This document shows positions 25,465-33,205 of a DNA stretch of 64,000 nucleotides, piece after piece; positions within the stretch are counted from its first letter, which is position 1; each line of letters begins with the position of its first letter. The notes beneath the pieces are model-generated. The model was not told where the DNA came from. It did no database searches and saw only the letters and a list, made by a program, of their open reading frames with translations. The DNA comes from Calditrichaceae bacterium (lineage in GTDB: Bacteria; Calditrichota; Calditrichia; RBG-13-44-9; J075), in the NCBI GenBank assembly GCA_013360445.1, contig JABWBP010000067.1, positions 1 through 64,000 of the forward strand. Direction: 5' to 3'. Made by a program: the position numbers and the translations under genes.

Positions 25465-26541
25465 TTATACGAAAGGCGTCTTGACGATTTTAGCGGGAAC
25501 GACCTTCCCCCGCGCCTCGATCTCGACGGTTTCGCCGGGATTGGCAAGCTCGGTTTTCAGGTACGCCAGCCCGATATTTTTCTCCAAAACCGGCGAAAAC
25601 GCCCCGCTGGTTACCTGCCCGACCACCTGGCCGTATTTCTGCACCGAATAGCCGTGCCGGGGGATCATCTTCCCTTCCACCTCAAATCCCGCCAATTTCC
25701 GCTTCAACCCGGCTTCTTTGATCTTCAGCAGCGCTTCCCGCCCGATGAAGTCGCTCTTATCCAATTTGGTGATCCAGCCCAACCCCGCTTCCAGGGGATT
25801 GGTGGTCTGGTCGATGTCGTTTCCGTAGAGGCAGTATTTTTTCTCCAGGCGCAGGGAATCCCGCGCTCCCAGGCCAATGGGGGCAATAGCGAATTCTTTT
25901 CCCGCCTCGAAAATTCGATTCCAAACGTTTTCGGAATGGGCGTGGTCGAAGTAAAGCTCAAATCCCGGTTCCCCGGTATAGCCGGTAGCGGAAATGATCA
26001 TCGGCGTCCCGGCCAATTTGCCCTCCGTAAACCAATAGGATTTGATTTGCGACAGATCGACGTCGGTAAGTTTTTGCAGGATCGCCGGGGCGGCTTTTCC
26101 CTGTACGGCAAGCTGGGTAATCCGCTCGCTGGTATTTTCGATCTCCACCCCGGGAATTTTGTGGCGCATGATCCATTCAAAATCCTTTCCGGTATTGGAG
26201 GCGTTCACCACCAGCAAATAGTGGTCCCCGCGGTGATAGACGAGCAGGTCATCGACAATGCCGCCGTCCTCATAACACATGGCCGAATACTGCGCCTGGT
26301 TTACGCTGAGCTTCCCGGCGTCGTTGATGGTAATGCGATTGACCATTTCCAGCGCCCGGGGGCCGCGGATTTCGATCTCGCCCATGTGGGAAACGTCGAA
26401 CACGCCCGCGGTCGTGCGCACCCGCTTGTGTTCTTCCAAAATGCCGGAATACTGAATGGGCATGTAATAGCCGGCAAACTCCACCATTTTAGCGCCCAGC
26501 CGGCGATGAACTTCGTAAAGCCCGGTCTTTTTCACTTCCAC
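25465..26541 (-). CDS. gcvT: Aminomethyltransferase, T-protein of the glycine cleavage system
   Basis: 358 residues, normal for GcvT. It transfers the methylene group from aminomethyl-lipoyl H-protein to tetrahydrofolate, releasing ammonia. Signatures: LYEVHRRLGAKMVEFAGYYM, the DVSHMGEIEIRGPRA turn with the conserved Asp, MCYEDGGIVDDLLVYH, GYTGEPGFELYF and LGARDSLRLEKKYCLYGND. Start GTG 26541 follows AAAGGAGAACAAC. The H and P proteins are not in this window, so the operon is split. A terminator (26666-26702) separates it from coaE upstream. Confidence 0.95.
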   Translation of the reverse strand: MEVKKTGLYEVHRRLGAKMVEFAGYYMPIQYSGILEEHKRVRTTAGVFDVSHMGEIEIRGPRALEMVNRITINDAGKLSVNQAQYSAMCYEDGGIVDDLLVYHRGDHYLLVVNASNTGKDFEWIMRHKIPGVEIENTSERITQLAVQGKAAPAILQKLTDVDLSQIKSYWFTEGKLAGTPMIISATGYTGEPGFELYFDHAHSENVWNRIFEAGKEFAIAPIGLGARDSLRLEKKYCLYGNDIDQTTNPLEAGLGWITKLDKSDFIGREALLKIKEAGLKRKLAGFEVEGKMIPRHGYSVQKYGQVVGQVTSGAFSPVLEKNIGLAYLKTELANPGETVEIEARGKVVPAKIVKTPFV

Positions 26542-26658
26542 GTTGTTCTCCTTTCATGCTATGCAATACCCCGCGCCGGCGAGAGATTGAACGCCCGGCC
26601 AGAGGAGGAATATTAAAGATTCGGGAGAGAAAAACACAGTAGAAAAAAAAGTGGGATC

Positions 26659-26702
26659 AAAAAAATTGGCCCCTGGGGGTCACCGCACCACCCAAGGGCC
26701 AA
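26659..26702 (-). terminator. Intrinsic terminator downstream of coaE
   Basis: TTGGCCC...GGGCCAA (26666-26702) forms a strong stem with further inner pairing, followed on the minus strand by seven Ts (26665-26659). It ends the coaE transcript or the short RNA candidate just upstream of it. Confidence 0.85.
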
Positions 26703-26790
26703 TGTCATTGGAGGAGGCCTATGTAGGAGGAAGCTCTCACATAGAGACAAATAGCATCATCGCTCCTTTGCGGGCAAACTTTAGAAAAAA
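26703..26790 (-). ncRNA. Candidate small RNA or 3'-UTR RNA with CCTCCT loops
   Basis: Between the coaE stop and the terminator, the minus strand carries CTATGT (26741-26746) pairing with ACATAG (26721-26726) around a loop containing CTTCCTCCT. A CCTCCTCC stretch follows, then CCAAT-GAC-ATTGG. Repeated exposed CCTCC is complementary to ribosome-binding sites, a feature of some regulatory RNAs. No promoter was found, so it could be a processed 3' UTR or simply structured spacer. On the plus strand the same loops would expose GGA motifs. Speculative. Confidence 0.25.
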
Positions 26791-26800
26791 AATGGCTTTT

Positions 26801-27559
26801 TTAGATTTTTTTTTCCGGGTCTTTGCCGACCGCCCCTGTTTCCTGCGAGGCCGGTTTTGCCCCCCTGGGGCGGGATCCCGGCCTCCCCGGTCCCGGCGCT
26901 CTTCTCGAGGCGGCGGATCGCGATGGGGCGGTTTCCGGGGTTTTGGTTATATGCGCCAATTTCTCATACACTTTTTGCGTGCGATATTCCAGTTGCTCCA
27001 GGGTGGAGTTGTTGTGGATGACGAAATCCGCCCATTTGGCCTTCTCCTCCACGGGAATTTGCTTGGCGATGCGGTCGCTAATCTCTTTCTCGGAGAGGCC
27101 GTCGCGCTTCATAATCCACTCGATGCGTTTTTTCATCGGCGCGGAAACCACGATGATGCTATCGAACATGTGCTCCAGGTTGACCTCGTAAATCAGCGCC
27201 GCATCGATGGCGATGACCCGGTACTTGCCGCTGTCGCGCGACTCTTCCACTTCATCAATGATCCAGGAAACCATGCGGGGGTGAACGATTTTATTCAGCA
27301 AACGGGTTTTGGCTTCGTCTTCGAATACGATTTGCCCCAACAGTTTGCGATTCAGCTTGCCGTTGCGGAAAAATACCCGCTCCCCAAAGCTATGAATAAT
27401 TTCCCGCTTCGCTTCCGGGTCCTTATTCACCAGCGCGTGCGCCACCCGGTCGGCATTGATGACTTTTGCCCCGAGTTTCTCCATAAACCCGGCGACCATG
27501 GACTGCCCGCAACCCATTCCGCCGGTAATCCCTACCAGAATCATCTCTTCTTTTCGCAT
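26801..27559 (-). CDS. coaE: Dephospho-CoA kinase with altered P-loop and basic tail
   Basis: Last step of coenzyme A synthesis: ATP-dependent 3'-phosphorylation of dephospho-CoA. The CoaE core is clear (ILVGITGGMGCGQSMVAGFM, VINADRVAHALV, NKIVHPRMVSWI, IDAALIYEVNLE, KRIEWIMKRDGLSEKE, ADFVIHNNSTLEQLE). Two oddities: the Walker A lysine is glutamine (GCGQS instead of GxGKS), and a 35-40-residue Arg/Pro/Ala-rich tail (SRSAASRRAPGPGRPGSRPR) extends the usual end. Start uncertain: ATG 27559 (MRKEEMILVG) or 27544 (MILVG, closest to the family start); a frame also opens at 27574. Identity by family similarity is good; catalytic competence is a question. Confidence 0.85.
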   Translation of the reverse strand: MRKEEMILVGITGGMGCGQSMVAGFMEKLGAKVINADRVAHALVNKDPEAKREIIHSFGERVFFRNGKLNRKLLGQIVFEDEAKTRLLNKIVHPRMVSWIIDEVEESRDSGKYRVIAIDAALIYEVNLEHMFDSIIVVSAPMKKRIEWIMKRDGLSEKEISDRIAKQIPVEEKAKWADFVIHNNSTLEQLEYRTQKVYEKLAHITKTPETAPSRSAASRRAPGPGRPGSRPRGAKPASQETGAVGKDPEKKI

Positions 27560-27671
27560 CGCTTTCCATGCCATCCTTTAAGAATAAAAAAAATACCAAA
27601 ATAGGCCCCGGGAAAAACAAAAACCGGCATCCAGAAGTCTGTTTGAGGCTGCCGTTTCCGCTTCTTAATCA

Positions 27672-27833
27672 GTGATGTTACGCAGGCTAAAAAAATTAGC
27701 CTCAGCGACACAGAGGGCACAGAGAAAATCAAATATTCAGTGAGTTTTAGACTGCTTCGAGACACCAAAATTTGAAAATATCGATAAAACCTTCGTGTTC
27801 TCTGTGTCTCTGTGGCAAAATGCGTAACATCAG
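27672..27833. mobile_element. MITE-like element, copy 1 (162 bp)
   Basis: The ends are TGATGTTACGCA and TGCGTAACATCA in inverted orientation. The element is flanked by the 7-bp direct repeat TTAATCA (27665-27671 and 27834-27840). Inside lie CACAGAGGGCACAGAG and its rough reverse complement TTCTCTGTGTCTCTGTG. No coding capacity. The right-hand duplication contains the stop codon of the outer-membrane protein gene (27838-27840), so insertion just missed disrupting it. Copy 2 is at 35981-36180. Confidence 0.8.
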
Positions 27834-27837
27834 TTAA

Positions 27838-28998
27838 TCAGAAGCCATAAGTGACCGAGAGCCGGTTGATGAAATCATCCAATTGCCCGGCGTTGTGCCC
27901 GCTAACGAAATCCGGGCCTTCGAAGAAAAAGTCGGTGTTGAAATCCAGGTCGATCAAAAATCTGCCGATCTTGAACCCCGTCCCAAGATACAGATTGAAT
28001 TGGGAGTCGCGGGATGAAGTCTCCGTCTCTGTTCCGGTGGTGGGTTTAAAGATGCTTTTTTGCTCCCGCCAGAGATGGGTCGCCCCCACCCGCAGGATCA
28101 ACCACTCTTTGGCATGAGTTTCGCCGCCTAAGTAAAAACCGGGAAGATTGGTAACCCGCTCCGTCTGCTCGCCCAGGTTTGCAACCTTCTCCTTGCTTTC
28201 TTCGAGACCGTACGCTTCTATGCCCAAAACCACCAGGTTGGTTTTGTTGATTTGATAGTGCACTCCCATTCCTACCCGCACCCTCAGGTAATCCGTCTCC
28301 ACTTTTTGCTGGCCCTGGGTTAAATCGGCGGCAAGGTAATCCACCAGCCCCGCGGGCACGTACATAATACCATCTTCCGGCCCGAAAAAGAAACGTCCGC
28401 TTAATCCGAAGCCGGTGCCTTCCCATTTCCGGTCTCCGGACAGGGTTTGCTTGCTCTCCACCTTCGGCAAGCTGACGTACCCGCCGAAATCATAAAAACG
28501 GCTGGAAATACCCGCGGCAAACTCAAAATACCGCGCAGACTCGTCAACATTCTGCACCAGGGTATCTCCGATCGTTCCTTTGTTACTCTTGGCGTTGGCG
28601 GAAATCCGGAATCCCAGGTCATACTGCCCGGTTTTGAACCCCAGCACAAAATCATTGGTCTCGTTGAGCGCGATGCCGGTTAGAAGCCCCTGGGGAACCG
28701 GGAGATTCAAATTTCGATTCAACCACAGCCCTCCGACGGCGTAATCCCCGAAAGGAAAATGAACCCCGCCGCTGAAGGTGCTGCTGTCCCCTTTTACCCG
28801 GAATTCACCGATAATCTGGTTGCCGTAGAGCAAAAGGCTTCCGGGGAAAATGAAGATGTTTGAATTGTCGTGGAAAAACAAGCCGGTATTTCCCATGGAA
28901 GTGGCGCGGGTTTCCGTCGCGGCCAGTCTGCCGAGAGAGAAAAAAACCGCCATCAGGATCAAACAACACCAATACCCAAAACGATAGCGCTGCTTCAT
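27838..28998 (-). CDS. Predicted outer-membrane beta-barrel protein
   Basis: 386 residues from ATG 28998, chosen because GAGGAGGCTAAC precedes it and a signal peptide follows (YWCCLILMAVFFSLGRLAAT). The mature part begins ATSMGNTGLFFHDNSNIFIFP, much like PorV/FadL-type barrels, and alternates short amphipathic strands to a terminal aromatic residue (RLSVTYGF). A conserved pattern of GGLWLNRNLN, FVLGFKTGQYDLGFRISA and YLGTGFKIGRFLIDLDFNTDF fits a barrel of 12-14 strands. Function not recognised; could be a transporter or a secretion-associated barrel. Its stop codon lies in the duplicated target site of the adjacent MITE-like element. Confidence 0.75.
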   Translation of the reverse strand: MKQRYRFGYWCCLILMAVFFSLGRLAATETRATSMGNTGLFFHDNSNIFIFPGSLLLYGNQIIGEFRVKGDSSTFSGGVHFPFGDYAVGGLWLNRNLNLPVPQGLLTGIALNETNDFVLGFKTGQYDLGFRISANAKSNKGTIGDTLVQNVDESARYFEFAAGISSRFYDFGGYVSLPKVESKQTLSGDRKWEGTGFGLSGRFFFGPEDGIMYVPAGLVDYLAADLTQGQQKVETDYLRVRVGMGVHYQINKTNLVVLGIEAYGLEESKEKVANLGEQTERVTNLPGFYLGGETHAKEWLILRVGATHLWREQKSIFKPTTGTETETSSRDSQFNLYLGTGFKIGRFLIDLDFNTDFFFEGPDFVSGHNAGQLDDFINRLSVTYGF

Positions 28999-29195
28999 GT
29001 TAGCCTCCTCAAAGTTAGATCCGGAACGGCTCCGGGTTCTGAATAGCTGCACACAACCGGAAAAACCTGTTCTTCGTTTTTAACCTCTGCAAGTGCTTTA
29101 AAATACGGAGATTGTAAGTAAAATTCAAACCAATATTTTAATCGCTTCCGAAAGCGAAAAAGCATTTGAATATGTTTTCCGTTCGCTCTAAATTA

Positions 29196-29322
29196 AAATA
29201 GCAGGTGTTGGCAGAGTGGCCGGGGGTGATCGGTAAGGGGGATTTCCCCCCTGCACGATTCATCGCTCCGCCGCCTGCCGATGATTCAAGAAAGTAAATC
29301 AACCTTCTCGAGGAGGAGAATT
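29196..29322 (+). other. GC-rich structured stretch upstream of the HD hydrolase gene
   Basis: The 324-bp divergent gap 28999-29322 has an AT-rich left part and then a GC-rich segment. In the latter GCAGG (29203-29207) could pair with CCTGC (29274-29278), and GGGGGATTTCCCCCC (29238-29252) forms a hairpin. It may be an untranslated leader. It is not a tRNA. The class is unknown. Confidence 0.25.
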
Positions 29323-29772
29323 ATGGCCACCCTGGAACGCGCCATTCAGATCGCCGCCTTTGCCCACTGGGGGCAAAAAGATAAAGCCGGCAATCCCTAT
29401 ATCCTTCACCCGCTCAGGATCATGTTGAAAATGGATACCCTGGAGCGGATGATGATTGCGGTATTGCACGACGTGATCGAAGATTCCCATTGGACCCTGG
29501 GAAACTTGCGCGACGAGGGATTTTCTCCAACGGTCATTAAAGGGGTGGATGCGCTTACCCGCCGGCGGGGTGAAAGGTATCAATCCTATATCGAGAGGGT
29601 GAAACGCCATCCCCTGGTGATTCCGATAAAATTAGGCGATTTGGAGGATAACATGAATATGCTTCGCTTGAAAGAGGTTAACCAAAAAGACCTGGAGCGA
29701 ATGAAAAAGTATCACTGGGGGCATCAGCAGTTGACGGCGGGAATAAAGCCGGGAGCAGAAAGGGAGCAGTGA
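29323..29772 (+). CDS. HD-domain phosphohydrolase, SpoT/MESH1-like
   Basis: 149 residues from ATG 29323 after GAGGAGGAGAATT. It resembles the hydrolase half of RelA/SpoT: AIQIAAFAHWGQKDKAGNPYI, then LHPLRIML, MIAVLHDVIEDS with the catalytic His-Asp pair, GVDALTRRRGERYQSYIERV, and IKLGDLEDNMNM with the metal-binding Asp. Small stand-alone enzymes of this type hydrolyse (p)ppGpp or related nucleotides. There is no synthetase or TGS/ACT domain. It ends three bases before the next frame and so may be cotranscribed with the broken alpha/beta hydrolase. Confidence 0.85.
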   Translation: MATLERAIQIAAFAHWGQKDKAGNPYILHPLRIMLKMDTLERMMIAVLHDVIEDSHWTLGNLRDEGFSPTVIKGVDALTRRRGERYQSYIERVKRHPLVIPIKLGDLEDNMNMLRLKEVNQKDLERMKKYHWGHQQLTAGIKPGAEREQ

Positions 29773-29775
29773 AAG

Positions 29776-30800
29776 GTGGCAAGTGAATATGCAGAAAACG
29801 AGACCGTGATCGCCGCCATGCCGGTTCGGGAACAATGGCTGGAAGCGCTGGGATTGCGGATATTTTACCGCAGCGCCGGCAGCGGCGACCCGCCGGCGCT
29901 GCTGATCCACGGGGGCGGCAGCGACTACTCCGGGTTTGCCTGGAAGCACACCATCGGCGCGCTGGCGCAGCAATGCCGGGTCATCGCCCCTGATTTACCC
30001 GGCTACGGCCGGAGCGAGGCCCCTTCGTTGAACATTTCGGATTGGCGCTCGCGGATGGATGAATTGGAAATGGCGAAACCATCTGTACCAGGGATTGTTA
30101 ATTGCCAATTAAGAATTCCCGCATCAACCCCTTCCGCTTTCACATTCACTTTATAGAAGCGCTTTTAGACGCCCTGGAGCTGGAAAAAGTAAGCCTGGTG
30201 GGCATCTCCATGGGCGGGGGGATTTCCCTGGGATTTGCGTTAGCGAACCCGCAGCGCGTGCGCAAGTTAGTATTGGTGAGCAGTTATGGTTTGGGAAGAG
30301 AAATGTTCGGCGGAAAAGGGGCTTATTTATTCCCCCGGGTACCGCTGCTGTACGAAATAGTGCGCCGGTCGGCGCAGCGCAGCCGCAGGCTGGTTCGTTT
30401 GGGGATGAGCAAGCTGGTGAGCGGCGCCGCTGCTCTTACCGGGGAGATGCTGGAAGACGCCTGGCAAAGCCTGCGAAGCTCCGGCGTGCACCACACCTGG
30501 AAGGCATTTCTGCAATCGGAGCTTACTTTTACCGGATACCGCACCCATTTTGGAGCGCATTTGCAGCGCCTTTCTATTCCTACCCTGATCGTTCACGGGG
30601 ATAAAGACCGCCTCATCCCCCTGCGGTTGGCGGAGCAGGCCGCCCGGCAAATTCCGGGGGCGCGGCTCCATATTTTCAAAAATTGCGGCCATCTTCCGCC
30701 GCGGGAAAAACCGGGAGAGTTCAACGAGGTTCTGGGACAATTTTTGAAGGACCCGGGGAAGGTTGGCGGCGGGGATGAAGCAGTAGGCAGTAAGCAGTAG
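29776..30800 (+). pseudogene. Alpha/beta hydrolase, interrupted
   Basis: Two frames together give one hydrolase. The first, from GTG 29776 (or ATG 29818), covers the oxyanion motif ALLIHGGGSDYSGFAW and APDLPGYGRSEAP, then stops at 30156. The second, frame-shifted, resumes as FRFHIHFIEALLDALELEKV, then GISMGGG with nucleophile Ser, VHGDKDRLIP with Asp and NCGHLPPREK with His, ending at 30800. The stretch between (about 30027-30128) is roughly 85-90 bases longer than the family needs and has no hydrolase character. CCCCTTC occurs on both sides (30020-30026 and 30128-30134). A small insertion with frameshift best explains this. Two separate polypeptides acting together is less likely. Confidence 0.75.
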
Positions 30801-30910
30801 CCACTCAATGTCGTTTAGTTAATGGTCTCGAGACTAAAATTCACTATTCTGAGTTCACTATTCACAATTCACAATTGCTATTATTTTGCGAGTTATCACG
30901 GTAGTTCGAT

Positions 30911-31103
30911 AATGGGGAATGGAGAATAGGGAATGGAGAATAGGGAATGGAGAATAGGGAATGGAGAATAGGGAATGGAGAATAGAGAATGGAGAATAGG
31001 GAATGGAGAATGGGGAATGGAGAATAGGGAATGGAGAATGGGGAATGGAGAATAGAGAATGGAGAATGGGGAATGGAGAATAGGGAATGGAGAATAGGGA
31101 ATG
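30911..31103. repeat. Minisatellite of 7-bp units (GGGAATG/GAGAATA)
   Basis: About 27 tandem heptamers alternate GGGAATG with GAGAATA/GAGAATG, making a 14-bp higher-order unit. It fills most of the 314-bp gap 30801-31114. Both strands stay open across it, giving false Ser/Pro/Phe-rich frames, which I reject as genes. It begins about 110 bp after one gene and ends 12 bp before the stop of ubiE. Confidence 0.95.
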
Positions 31104-31114
31104 CTGAACTAATT

Positions 31115-31858
31115 TCACTTTTTATCTCCCTGGTAAATGGTGGCAATCCCGAAGGTCAAGGGGGTCATTTTTACGGCCTCGAAACCCGCTTTCCATAACA
31201 AATCGCAAAATTCTTTTCCATAGGGAAAGGTTTCCACGGTTTCATTGAGGTAACGGTAGGCGTAGCTGTCCCCGGAGATCAGGCCGCCAATGCGCGGCAG
31301 GATATTGCGGAAATAGAACAGGTAAAACCGGCGCAAGAGCCGGTTTTTCGGGAGAGAAAATTCCAGGATGATCGCCCGCCCGCCCGGTTGCAGCACCCGG
31401 CGCATTTCCTGCAACGCGTGGAGGACGTCGGTAACGTTGCGGATGCCGAAGGAAATGGTAACGGCGTCGAAAGTGTTTTCGGGAAAGGGAATGGCAGTGG
31501 CGTCGCCGGTTTGGAGCTTCAAGGCTTGATCCAGCCTGCGCTTTTTCAATTTGGAGCGTCCCAGCGCCAGCATGTTCTCCGCCATGTCGATACCGACGCC
31601 GCCGGCTACCCGCCCGCTCTTGCTGAAAATGGAAATCAATTGGTCGCCGGTACCGGTTGCCAGGTCTAAGACCTGCTGGCCGGATTTTTCCGGCAGGCAG
31701 CGGGCCACCCGGTTGCGCCAGACCACGTCCTGCCCCAGGGAGAGCAGGCGATTGAGCAGATCATAGCGGTGGGCGATGCGGTCGAACATCTTCCATACCT
31801 CCCGGCGGGAAGGGGGGGAGGCAACCGCCCGGTCGAGAGGTTCTCTCGAATCCGTCAC
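31115..31858 (-). CDS. ubiE: Demethylmenaquinone methyltransferase
   Basis: SAM-dependent C-methylation of demethylmenaquinone, the last step of menaquinone synthesis. 247 residues with MFDRIAHRYDLLNRLLSLGQ, the SAM-binding VLDLATGTGDQL, TGDATAIPFPENTFDAVTIS, then FGIRNV, and RRVLQPGGRAIILEFSLP, all characteristic of UbiE/MenG. Start GTG 31858 follows AAAGGACGGTAGAAGC. It stands alone between repeats and the TonB-like gene on the same strand. It implies menaquinone-based respiration, which fits the LutB/LutC pair and the UbiA-family enzyme being distinct from MenA. Confidence 0.93.
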   Translation of the reverse strand: MTDSREPLDRAVASPPSRREVWKMFDRIAHRYDLLNRLLSLGQDVVWRNRVARCLPEKSGQQVLDLATGTGDQLISIFSKSGRVAGGVGIDMAENMLALGRSKLKKRRLDQALKLQTGDATAIPFPENTFDAVTISFGIRNVTDVLHALQEMRRVLQPGGRAIILEFSLPKNRLLRRFYLFYFRNILPRIGGLISGDSYAYRYLNETVETFPYGKEFCDLLWKAGFEAVKMTPLTFGIATIYQGDKK

Positions 31859-31983
31859 GCTTCTACCGTCCTTTCAGGTTATCGCAACATTCCAATCGAT
31901 ATTACGGCATTGCGAGGGCGCAAATTTAAGGAATCCCCCCGGGACGTTCAACAAATTTTCAATTTCCGGGAATATTGTGGAGG

Positions 31984-32949
31984 TTAGAAAACATACTTCT
32001 GGGTAATGGAATATTCTCCCATTTCGTAGGGAACCCGGGGGAAATTCCGCCAGCGCCGGATGGTGCGTTTAATGCAGTTCAGGATATGAACGTCCTGAAT
32101 ATCGGATTGCACCATGCGAATGCTCTCCGGGATGACGTAGCCTTCCGGGTGAATATTGAATTTGACCACCAGGTTGCCTTTCACGGTCGGGTCGCTTCGA
32201 TAGACGCGGTCGAAACAGCGGCGCACGTCCTTCTTATTATCATTGGCAATCGAAATGGTTTTATCGTAATCCCGAACCCCGGTGGCAATGTCGAAATCGG
32301 TAAACTTCGCCTCGGCGATGGCGACATTCTCATCGGGCGAGCGGGAAAATTGCCGGGTGCTGGATTCGTAGGCCTTTTTACGGGCGTTGTACGGTTCCAT
32401 GGGAGAATTGCGAATCTCCGCCCCGGGTACAACCACCGAGGCAATTCCCCCGATCGCGCTCAGCACCTCCGCCCCGCTTTGGGAAGATGAACTCAAGGAA
32501 GCCACCATCGAAGAATCATAGCGGCTCCTGGAATCCGGAATCTTAGTGGAAACCCGCTTAGCAGTCTGGTTGCGGGCCTGCTCCCTTGCGGCTGCCCTCT
32601 CCAGGGCCTTCTGCCCTTCGGATATTTCGGGAGTTTCCTCAGGCATCAACTTCTCCGCCCGGAAGCCATCCACCAGGGAGCTGAAAGACGGGGGCTGCTC
32701 TGCAACCGGGTTAGGCAGGGGAATTTTTTCATTGATGCTTACCAGCCGGCTCAGATAAGCCTGCTTCATCTGATGGCGAATCCGCTGCAAGGGATAATGG
32801 TTGTAATAACGCACGGACAGAAGAGTGAGCGCGAGAATGATAATAGCAGTTATGGAGAGAAATTTCCAAAAGAGTACGTTCAGTTCAGTCAAAATAGGGC
32901 GTGTAAAGAAAACTTTAATGTAATCGTAACTCCTTTTACTGTACATCAT
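31984..32949 (-). CDS. AgmX/PglI C-terminal-domain (TonB-like) membrane protein
   Basis: 321 residues. A single membrane helix near the N-terminus (LFWKFLSITAIIILALTLLS, about 26-46) leaves a periplasmic body. A low-complexity linker with Glu/Ala/Ser runs at about 90-170. The C-terminal ~95 residues match the AgmX/PglI domain, related to TonB (DNKKDVRRCFDRVYRSDPTV, then GNLVVKFNIHPEGYV, and ILNCIKRTIRRWRNFP). Such proteins link inner-membrane machinery to outer-membrane processes such as gliding or import. ExbB/ExbD partners are not in the window. Upstream and downstream genes seem unrelated. Confidence 0.8.
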   Translation of the reverse strand: MMYSKRSYDYIKVFFTRPILTELNVLFWKFLSITAIIILALTLLSVRYYNHYPLQRIRHQMKQAYLSRLVSINEKIPLPNPVAEQPPSFSSLVDGFRAEKLMPEETPEISEGQKALERAAAREQARNQTAKRVSTKIPDSRSRYDSSMVASLSSSSQSGAEVLSAIGGIASVVVPGAEIRNSPMEPYNARKKAYESSTRQFSRSPDENVAIAEAKFTDFDIATGVRDYDKTISIANDNKKDVRRCFDRVYRSDPTVKGNLVVKFNIHPEGYVIPESIRMVQSDIQDVHILNCIKRTIRRWRNFPRVPYEMGEYSITQKYVF

Positions 32950-33096
32950 GGCAGTCTTTTACCTTCCCGGTTAAAGTAAACGTTCCCATAGTAGCAAATT
33001 GTATAACTCTCAAGATGATGCAAATCAAAAAGCTGGACACTCGGAAATTATGACAACGCCAGCCAGGCGGGTCTGGCCCGTATAAGAATTTGAAAA

Positions 33097-33144
33097 GGAG
33101 AATGGGAGAGCGGGAGAAACGGCGACTTGCATCTCCCATTCTCC
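33097..33144. repeat. Perfect 13-bp inverted repeat GGAGAATGGGAGA
   Basis: GGAGAATGGGAGA (33097-33109) and TCTCCCATTCTCC (33132-33144) pair exactly, followed by a second pairing of CGGGAGAAACGG with CCGTTTCTCGC. It lies in the gap between two minus-strand genes. The word GGAGAATGGG echoes the minisatellite at 30911-31103. Confidence 0.75.
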
Positions 33145-33205
33145 GTTTCTCGCACTCACCGGTTTACAGCATTGACAATTCTCCAATGTCAGGTGATATG
33201 ACACT

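Noticed and set aside
25158-25547. Minus-strand frame overlapping gcvT and the small membrane protein
   Set aside because: Overlaps the end of gcvT; the frame at 25181-25450 has clear membrane helices and better fits a gene.
29201-29282. tRNA-like stretch (GGCAGAGTGGCC)
   Set aside because: It resembles a serine tRNA D-arm, but there is no T-arm (GGTTCGAATCC), anticodon arm or acceptor pairing.
30858-31146. Open frames rich in Ser/Pro/Phe/Ile/Leu on the minus strand
   Set aside because: They are translations of the 7-bp minisatellite, open in several frames at once, with no ribosome-binding site.
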